DNA of 18,065 bases from assembly GCA_900770345.1 (NCBI GenBank), contig CAAGKF010000034.1:1-18065 (forward strand), given 5' to 3'. This document shows positions 13,131 through 18,065 of the stretch, piece after piece. How positions within the stretch are numbered: the stretch's first letter is position 1; every line of letters begins with the position of its first letter. Below the pieces are notes generated by a model. The model was not told the origin of the DNA. It did no database searches and saw only the letters and a program-made list of their open reading frames with translations. This stretch comes from Lachnospiraceae bacterium (GTDB lineage: Bacteria > Bacillota > Clostridia > Lachnospirales > Lachnospiraceae). The position numbers were made by a program, and so were the translations under genes.

Positions 13131-14441
13131 ATGGAAGAGAATGGGAGATATTTTGGAAGACGCAGCGGGCGGCCGGGTCTTACCTCACGCATTTTGGCGG
13201 GATTGGGTGCGGGGATGATTACGGGTATCCTGCTTCATTATCAGGCGCCTTCCGGCTGGCTGCGGGATACTTTCCTGGTGGACGGTCTGTTTTATGTGGC
13301 TGGGAATGGTTTTCTCCGCCTGATGCAGATGCTGGTGGTGCCGCTTGTCTTTGTATCGCTGGTGTGCGGCAGCATGTCTATGGGGGATACGAAGAAGCTG
13401 GGAAAGATCGGTGTCAAGACGCTGATCTTTTATCTGGTGACTACCGCTCTGGCGATCACGGAGGCTCTTTTGATCGCCGGTATGATCAATCCGGGTCTGG
13501 GGGTCAGCCTGTCAGGTGCCGGTCAGGCGCAGGTGACCACGGCGGAACGGCCGGAGATTGCGGAAACTCTTCTGGCTGTGATTCCTTTGAATCCCATCAG
13601 GGCTCTGGCGGATGGTGAGATGCTGGCTGTCATTTTCTTTGCGCTGTTCGTGGGGATCACAATGGCTTCTCTGGGGCAGAAGGCAGAGGGGCTGGGAAAA
13701 CTGTTTGAGGCATTCAATGATGTTATGATGAAAATGACAGAAGCGGTCATGAAATTTGCACCCTGGGGTGTATTCTGCATGGTCGCAAGAACCTTTTCCG
13801 GAATTGGATTTAACGCCTTTCTGCCGCTGATTAAGTATATGCTTGCGGTTCTGGCTGCGCTTGCGGTTCAGTGCTTCTTTATTTATATGATAATGCTGAA
13901 GGGCTTTACAGGCTTGAGCCCGGCGCGGTTTCTGGAAAAATTCATGCCTGTTATGGGTTTTGCCTTTTCTACTGCTTCCTCCGGCGCCGCGATCCCGATG
14001 TCCATCGATATCCTCCATGAGAAGATGGGGGTCTCAAAGGAGATTGCATCTTTCAATATTCCTCTCGGAGCCACTGTAAATATGGACGGCACAGTGATCA
14101 TGCAGGGGGCGGCAGTTGTTTTTGCCGCTCAGGCTTTTGGTATTCCTCTCTCGGCGGCAGATTATCTTACGGTGATTCTTACAGCTACCATGGCTTCTGT
14201 GGGAACAGCCGGAGTTCCGGGAGTGGGTCTGATCACTCTGTCCATGGTATTTGCTTCCGTGGGCCTGCCGGTGGAGGCTATAGCATTTATTATGGGGGTC
14301 GACAGGATACTGGATATGAGCCGCACCGCTGTCAACGTTGCCGGGGATGCTGTGTGTACGACTATAGTGGCGTATCAGGAGGACGCCGTAGACCGGGAAA
14401 TTTTTATGGGAAAGAAAAAAAGCAGCAATTCGGTGCTGTAA
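13131..14441 (+). CDS. Dicarboxylate/amino acid:cation symporter (DAACS family)
   Basis: A 436-residue inner-membrane transporter of the glutamate transporter (SLC1/GltPh) fold. Core motifs are present in order: hairpin-1 SSGAAIP (residues 283-289), NMDGT in TM7 (317-321), hairpin-2 GTAGVPG (358-364), and DRILDMSRTAVNVAGD in TM8 (391-406). TM8 has Asp395, Arg398, Asn402 and Asp406 in the same spacing as the GltPh substrate and sodium site. The retained Arg is the residue that binds an acidic side chain, so glutamate, aspartate or a C4-dicarboxylate is the likely substrate (inference). AAGGAG lies 12 nt before ATG 13131. It is a single gene lying between two tRNA units. No clear promoter was found. 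Confidence 0.9.
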   Translation: MEENGRYFGRRSGRPGLTSRILAGLGAGMITGILLHYQAPSGWLRDTFLVDGLFYVAGNGFLRLMQMLVVPLVFVSLVCGSMSMGDTKKLGKIGVKTLIFYLVTTALAITEALLIAGMINPGLGVSLSGAGQAQVTTAERPEIAETLLAVIPLNPIRALADGEMLAVIFFALFVGITMASLGQKAEGLGKLFEAFNDVMMKMTEAVMKFAPWGVFCMVARTFSGIGFNAFLPLIKYMLAVLAALAVQCFFIYMIMLKGFTGLSPARFLEKFMPVMGFAFSTASSGAAIPMSIDILHEKMGVSKEIASFNIPLGATVNMDGTVIMQGAAVVFAAQAFGIPLSAADYLTVILTATMASVGTAGVPGVGLITLSMVFASVGLPVEAIAFIMGVDRILDMSRTAVNVAGDAVCTTIVAYQEDAVDREIFMGKKKSSNSVL

Positions 14442-14482
14442 CCGGGACGGAAAAACAGTATAAAAAAATTTGAAAAAAACAG

Positions 14483-14511
14483 TTGACATTCCGGAGAAGT
14501 TGATTTATAAT
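14483..14511 (+). promoter_or_regulatory. Consensus promoter of tRNA-Arg(ACG)
   Basis: TTGACA (14483-14488), a 17-nt spacer and TATAAT (14506-14511): a perfect match. The tRNA leader that follows (14520-14550) can fold as TTGCTG/CAGCAA around GGTGA/TCACC. Confidence 0.92.
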
Positions 14512-14552
14512 CAATCCTGTTGCTGGTGATGAACAGTCACCGAACAGCAAAT

Positions 14553-14626
14553 GCGTCAGTAGCTCAGCTGGATAGAGCATACGGCTACGGACCGTAGTGT
14601 CGGGAGTTCGAATCTTCTCTGGCGCA
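14553..14626 (+). tRNA. tRNA-Arg(ACG)
   Basis: A 74-nt cloverleaf. GCGTCAG pairs with CTGGCGC, with discriminator A. The anticodon loop CTACGGA between TACGG and CCGTA gives ACG at 14587-14589. The first base would be edited to inosine by TadA to read CGT, CGC and CGA (known for this tRNA). The T-stem contains G-T wobbles. CCA is not encoded. Confidence 0.95.
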
Positions 14627-14632
14627 TGAGAG

Positions 14633-14665
14633 AGCCTTGCAAGCAGATCGCTTGTAAGGCTTTTT
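14633..14665 (+). terminator. Terminator of tRNA-Arg(ACG)
   Basis: A 12-bp stem, AGCCTTGCAAGC (14633-14644) with GCTTGTAAGGCT (14650-14661) including one wobble, has a 5-nt loop and a T-run to 14665. Confidence 0.9.
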
Positions 14666-14691
14666 GAATTTACAGAGGGATTTGTTGAATC

Positions 14692-14720
14692 TTGAAAGAA
14701 CTGGAAGAATGTGGTATTCT
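14692..14720 (+). promoter_or_regulatory. Candidate promoter of brnQ
   Basis: TTGAAA (14692-14697), a 17-nt spacer and TATTCT (14715-14720), with TG at 14712-14713 as an extended -10. The predicted start near 14727 gives a leader of about 120 nt. Confidence 0.5.
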
Positions 14721-14743
14721 TAGAGAGGGGAAAAAGAGGTAAG

Positions 14744-14777
14744 AAAAGAGGCTTGGAGGTTTTCTTGCCTCTTTTTT
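14744..14777 (+). terminator. Intrinsic terminator inside the brnQ leader
   Basis: AAAAGAGGC (14744-14752) pairs with GCCTCTTTT (14767-14775) around a 14-nt loop, ending in a T-run to 14777. It lies between the candidate brnQ promoter and brnQ itself. A second AAAAAGAGG at 14731-14739 could compete for the same 3' arm, and AAGAAAA (14741-14747) could pair with TTTTCTT (14760-14766). Alternative folds, and so attenuation, are therefore possible. No T-box motif is visible. Confidence 0.55.
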
Positions 14778-14816
14778 GAGTGCGTGTACATATCCGGGGT
14801 ACAAAAACTGTGCTCT

Positions 14817-14830
14817 GGAGGCATACGATG
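14817..14830 (+). promoter_or_regulatory. Strong Shine-Dalgarno followed by an out-of-frame ATG
   Basis: GGAGG (14817-14821) stands 6 nt before ATG 14828, the best-spaced ribosome site in the leader. The ATG opens a frame (MRWGWAYDETE...) that is +1 relative to brnQ and runs to 15169. The brnQ frame has a TGA at 14829-14831, so brnQ cannot start there. Confidence 0.5.
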
Positions 14831-14846
14831 AGATGGGGATGGGCGT

Positions 14847-16208
14847 ATGATGAGACAGAGATTATCTTTTCAGGATCTTCTTCTGGTGGGGTTTACGTTA
14901 TTTTCAATGTTTTTTGGTGCGGGCAATCTGATCTTTCCGCCGTTTTTGGGTGCTCAGGCAGGAAGTCTGACCTGGAAGGCCATGGGGGGATTTTTGGTAA
15001 GCGCTGTGGGTTTGCCGGTGCTGGGAGTGGCGGCGGTGGCTCTTTCGGGAGGATTAAGCCGGCTGGCAGGTCGGGTTGGACCGCGTTTTTCCTGTTTTTT
15101 TACGCTGATCGTATACCTGTCGGTAGGCCCTTGTCTGGCGATTCCCAGAACTGCCGGCACATCCTTTGAAATGACAGTCCTTCCCGTGCTGATGGACCTA
15201 GGCCTGTCATTGGGAAAGCAGGCGGGCGGCAGCGGGATCAGTATTTACACGCTGGCGATCTTTGCCTACTCTCTGATATTTTTTGCGGCGGCCATGTTCC
15301 TTTCGCTGCGGCCGGAAAAGCTGTCGGACCGTCTGGGAAAGATCCTTTGTCCGACGCTGCTGGTGCTGATTGCCGTGATATTTTTGGGCTGTCTTGTATG
15401 GCCGATGGGAAGATATGGGACACCGTCGGAGCTTTACAGTGCCGGTCCCGGTGTCCGGGGCTTTCTGGAGGGCTATCAGACCATGGATACTCTTGCGGCT
15501 TTAAATTTCGGGATCATCATTGCTATGAATATTCAGGTGCGGGGAGTGACCGCAGAAAGTGATGTTGTAAGGGAAACCATCAAGGCGGGGATCGTGGCGG
15601 GAGTTCTGCTGACGGTGATCTACTGCGCGCTGGCTCATATCGGGGCGCCTGTGGGAACGGCTGCGGGAAGGGATGCCAACGGGGCCAGGATACTTACTTA
15701 TGTGGCCTGGAATCTGTTTGGAAAGGCAGGACGGGCAATATTGGGGCTTATTTTTTTGATTGCCTGCTTCAATACCTGCGTGGGGCTTATCAGCAGCTGC
15801 AGTCAGTATTTTTCCACTGTTATTCCCGCGCTGAGCTACAGGATGTGGGTAGTTTTCTTTGCTTCAGTGAGCCTTCTGATCTCCTGCGCCGGGCTGGACA
15901 GTATTCTGCGCATTTCCCTTCCGGTTCTGGCAGCTGTTTATCCGGTGGCCATCGTGCTGATCCTTCTGGCCTTTCTGGATCATTTTTTTGAGGGAAAGAC
16001 CTCTGTTTATTTCTGGGCGATCCTTTTTACGGCCTGTGTCAGTGCTGTATATGCGCTGGAACAGGCGGGTGTTCTGGTGCCCGGACTGTCGCTGGCTGCC
16101 GGCTGGCTGCCGGGGTATCAGGCCGGTCTTGGCTGGATTGTACCGGCGTTGGCGGGCACGGCTCTGGGGCTTGTGCTGCCGGAGGGAGTTTTTGACGGAC
16201 TGTTGTAA
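14847..16208 (+). CDS. brnQ: Branched-chain amino acid:cation symporter
   Basis: Sodium- or proton-coupled importer of leucine, isoleucine and valine in the cytoplasmic membrane (LIVCS family). The 453-residue product is hydrophobic throughout, consistent with about 12 transmembrane helices. It opens with the family hallmark LSFQDLLLVGFTLFSMFFGAGNLIFPPFLG (residues 6-35, given here as key segments LLLVG, FFGAGN and IFPP). GPCLAIPRTA around residue 93 is also typical. ATG 14847 and ATG 14850 are adjacent; GGGG at 14835-14838 serves as ribosome site. Upstream in frame is a stop, so the start is certain within one codon. It is followed 29 nt later by recJ. The leader contains an intrinsic terminator, so expression may be attenuated. 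Confidence 0.93.
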   Translation: MMRQRLSFQDLLLVGFTLFSMFFGAGNLIFPPFLGAQAGSLTWKAMGGFLVSAVGLPVLGVAAVALSGGLSRLAGRVGPRFSCFFTLIVYLSVGPCLAIPRTAGTSFEMTVLPVLMDLGLSLGKQAGGSGISIYTLAIFAYSLIFFAAAMFLSLRPEKLSDRLGKILCPTLLVLIAVIFLGCLVWPMGRYGTPSELYSAGPGVRGFLEGYQTMDTLAALNFGIIIAMNIQVRGVTAESDVVRETIKAGIVAGVLLTVIYCALAHIGAPVGTAAGRDANGARILTYVAWNLFGKAGRAILGLIFLIACFNTCVGLISSCSQYFSTVIPALSYRMWVVFFASVSLLISCAGLDSILRISLPVLAAVYPVAIVLILLAFLDHFFEGKTSVYFWAILFTACVSAVYALEQAGVLVPGLSLAAGWLPGYQAGLGWIVPALAGTALGLVLPEGVFDGLL

Positions 16209-16237
16209 AAGAAGAAATATAGAAGGCAGGTAGAGAA

Positions 16238-17959
16238 ATGTCGGAAGCAATCTGGATGCTTCATGCGAAAAAAGCGGATTTTAACAGGCTGGCAGGGGTA
16301 TTCCATATAAGCCCCGTGACGGCCAGAATCATAAGAAACAGAGATATTGAAAAGGAAGAGGATTTCAGGACCTATCTGCAGGGGACTCTGAAGGATCTCC
16401 ATGATCCGCGGCTTCTGCCGGATATGGAGAAGGCGGTTTCTGTGCTGATGGAAGAGATCAGGAAGGGAAGCCATATCCGTATTGTGGGCGACTATGATAT
16501 CGACGGCGTATGCTCCACCTGTATCCTTTACCGGGGACTTTCCAGGGTGGGCGCCGCGGCAGACTATGTGATACCTGAACGCATACGTGACGGTTACGGA
16601 ATCAATGAGCATATTATTGAGCAGGCTTATGAGGACGGGGTAAATGTGATCCTTACCTGTGACAACGGAATTGCGGCTGTCAGCCAGATCGCAAGGGCTG
16701 TGGAGCTGGGAATGAAGGTTGTGGTGACGGATCATCATGATATTCAGCTTGATCGGGACGGGGAAACGGAACTTCTTCCGCCGGCAGAGGCGATTGTTAA
16801 TCCCAAGAGGAGGGACTGCGTCTATCCTTACCGTGAGATCTGCGGCGCCATGGTGGCTTACAAGCTGGTCCAGGTTTTGTATCAGGAAAATGGCGTGCCG
16901 GAGAAGGAGTGGCTGGACATGCTGGAGCTGGCAGCCATTGCTACGGTGGGGGATGTGATGAAGCTGAAGGATGAGAACCGCATTGTGGTAAAGGAGGGGC
17001 TGAAGCGGCTGGCTTTTACCGGCAGTCCCGGGCTGAAAAAGCTGATGGAGAAAAACTGCCTGGATCCCTCCTGCATCACCGCCTACCATGTGGGCTTTGT
17101 GCTGGGGCCCTGTCTGAATGCCAGCGGACGGCTCCAGACGGCCAGGATGGCCATGGAGCTTCTGCTGAGCCGCAGCGAGGAAGAAGCGGACCGGCTGGCC
17201 GGGGAACTGAAGGAGTTAAATGAGCAGCGCAAGGATATGACGCAGGAGGGAGTGGACCAGGCCATTTCGCTGGTAGAGGAATGCTACAGCAGAGATAAGG
17301 TTCTGGTAATCTTTCTGCCTGACTGCCATGAATCCCTGGCGGGGATCGTGGCCGGCAGAATCCGGGAACGATATAACAAACCGGTATTTGTCCTTACGAG
17401 GGCAGAGGGCTGCGCCAAGGGATCCGGCCGTTCCATTGAGGCTTACCATATGTTTCAGGCGCTGGTGGAGGTGAAGGACCTGCTTCTGAAATTCGGAGGT
17501 CATCCCATGGCTGCGGGCTTTTCTCTGGAAGAAGGAAATGTGGAGGAATTCCGCCGCCGGCTCAATGAAAATGCGGAGAAAAAGCTGAAAAAAGAGGATT
17601 TTATCCCCAAAATTTGGATTGATGTTGCGCTGCCCTTTGAGTATGTGACGGAACCGCTTATCCGGGAATTGGAGGTTCTGGAGCCCTTCGGTCAGGGAAA
17701 TGAAAAGCCTCAGTTCGCGCAGAAGGCCATGACGGTGCGCAGCGCCCGGGTTTTTGGCAGAAACCGCAATGTAGTGAAGCTCAGTATGGTAAACGAGAGA
17801 GGCTTTCCGATGGACGGCGTGGTATTTACGGAGGGAGATCTGTTTATGGAGGAGATGGGAAACCGGCATCAGATCGATATTATTTATTATCCTGCGGTGA
17901 ATGAGTATAACGGAAACCGCAGTATTCAGGTGGTGGTAAAGGCCTGGAAGTTCCGATGA
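16238..17959 (+). CDS. recJ: Single-stranded-DNA-specific exonuclease RecJ
   Basis: 5'-3' single-strand DNA exonuclease of the DHH family, acting in recombinational repair, mismatch repair and base-excision repair. The 573-residue product matches the usual length of bacterial RecJ (E. coli, 577). Motifs are complete: GDYDIDG (residues 84-90), CDNG (141-144), DHH (165-167), NASGRL (294-299) and the DHHA1 signature GSGRS (395-399) with GGHPMAAGF (420-428). The C-terminal oligonucleotide-binding region includes LEPFGQGNEKP. ATG 16238 follows an AGGCAGG-like ribosome site. It is probably transcribed with brnQ. No C-terminal extension of the kind seen in some Firmicutes RecJ is present. Confidence 0.95.
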   Translation: MSEAIWMLHAKKADFNRLAGVFHISPVTARIIRNRDIEKEEDFRTYLQGTLKDLHDPRLLPDMEKAVSVLMEEIRKGSHIRIVGDYDIDGVCSTCILYRGLSRVGAAADYVIPERIRDGYGINEHIIEQAYEDGVNVILTCDNGIAAVSQIARAVELGMKVVVTDHHDIQLDRDGETELLPPAEAIVNPKRRDCVYPYREICGAMVAYKLVQVLYQENGVPEKEWLDMLELAAIATVGDVMKLKDENRIVVKEGLKRLAFTGSPGLKKLMEKNCLDPSCITAYHVGFVLGPCLNASGRLQTARMAMELLLSRSEEEADRLAGELKELNEQRKDMTQEGVDQAISLVEECYSRDKVLVIFLPDCHESLAGIVAGRIRERYNKPVFVLTRAEGCAKGSGRSIEAYHMFQALVEVKDLLLKFGGHPMAAGFSLEEGNVEEFRRRLNENAEKKLKKEDFIPKIWIDVALPFEYVTEPLIRELEVLEPFGQGNEKPQFAQKAMTVRSARVFGRNRNVVKLSMVNERGFPMDGVVFTEGDLFMEEMGNRHQIDIIYYPAVNEYNGNRSIQVVVKAWKFR

Positions 17960-18065
17960 CGGGGAGGAACGCTCTTGCATTTTCCTGCAGTATCATGTAT
18001 AATCCTGTCTTTGACAGTTTGAAAGATCATAAAACGCTGTACAGCCTTTATTTCCAGGCTCTACA
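17956..18065 (+). CDS. Possible partial open frame running off the window
   Basis: An ATG at 17956 overlaps the recJ stop (ATGA) with GGAAG 5 nt upstream, and a second in-frame ATG lies at 17995. The frame stays open to the end, reading MYNPVFDSLKDHKTLYSLYF from the second ATG. At most 36 codons are visible and no family is recognised. The promoter call at 17975-18003 overlaps it, so at most one of the two interpretations is likely to be right. Confidence 0.2.
   Translation, partial: MTGRNALAFSCSIMYNPVFDSLKDHKTLYSLYFQAL
17975..18003 (+). promoter_or_regulatory. Promoter firing out of the right edge
   Basis: TTGCAT (17975-17980), a 17-nt spacer and a perfect TATAAT (17998-18003). Transcription would start near 18010, after which a small hairpin CTGTC/GACAG (18005-18017) overlaps the start region. 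The gene it serves lies beyond the window. Confidence 0.55.

Noticed and set aside
12887..13618. 243-codon frame spanning tRNA-Gln and the start of the symporter
   Set aside because: It crosses a tRNA and a terminator, and is a shifted frame of the transporter gene.
14727..14846. T-box or other known riboswitch before brnQ
   Set aside because: The leader is only about 120 nt, and no T-box consensus or recognisable riboswitch core is visible; only a terminator is supported.
16118..17089. 323-codon open frame on the minus strand
   Set aside because: Antisense to the brnQ end and recJ; a by-product of their codon use.

Overview
The window is chromosomal DNA of a spore-forming Clostridia, most likely Lachnospiraceae. 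The evidence is a class III (Firmicutes-type) fructose-1,6-bisphosphatase, a glgC-glgD pair, strong purine-rich ribosome binding sites, GTG and TTG starts, and housekeeping promoters close to TTGACA-N17-TATAAT. It reads as mostly ordinary core genome with a few unusual items. No prophage, insertion sequence, CRISPR array or toxin cassette was seen.

Left part (1-4700): a palindromic intergenic element, then fbp overlapping a small HAAS/DUF1700-type membrane protein. Next come two tandem, similar, secreted NlpC/P60 cell-wall hydrolases with SH3-like domains. Each hydrolase gene has its own strong promoter. In both leaders, just after the -10 element, lies a pair of TGTAAN half-sites on an 11-bp repeat. 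This matches the WalR (YycF) box, so both genes are candidate members of a cell-wall-stress regulon.

Middle (4600-7500): convergent terminators, then glgC and glgD on the minus strand with a 7-nt overlap. They are the catalytic and the degenerate, probably regulatory, ADP-glucose pyrophosphorylase subunits of glycogen synthesis. Divergent from glgC is an 81-codon gene for an Asn/Ser/Gln-rich protein. It is built of fourteen near-perfect tetrapeptide repeats and preceded by what looks like a textbook sigma-G (forespore) promoter. I regard this as the most interesting object in the window: a candidate undescribed forespore protein.

Right-middle (7600-12350): a tightly packed six-gene operon. 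In order it encodes a rhodanese, a YfcE-type phosphoesterase, a 23S rRNA guanine methyltransferase (RlmL/YpsC type, TTG start), a lipoprotein C1-family cysteine peptidase with a 4 x 36-bp repeat linker, the RdgB/HAM1 house-cleaning pyrophosphatase, and a second YfcE-type phosphoesterase.

Right (12350-18065): tRNA genes Gly(TCC), Arg(TCT)-His(GTG) and Gln(TTG), then an acidic amino acid/dicarboxylate symporter, then tRNA Arg(ACG). Each tRNA transcription unit has its own promoter, and most have a clear terminator. They are followed by a branched-chain amino acid carrier (brnQ) with an intrinsic terminator inside its leader, then recJ. A good promoter fires out of the right edge.
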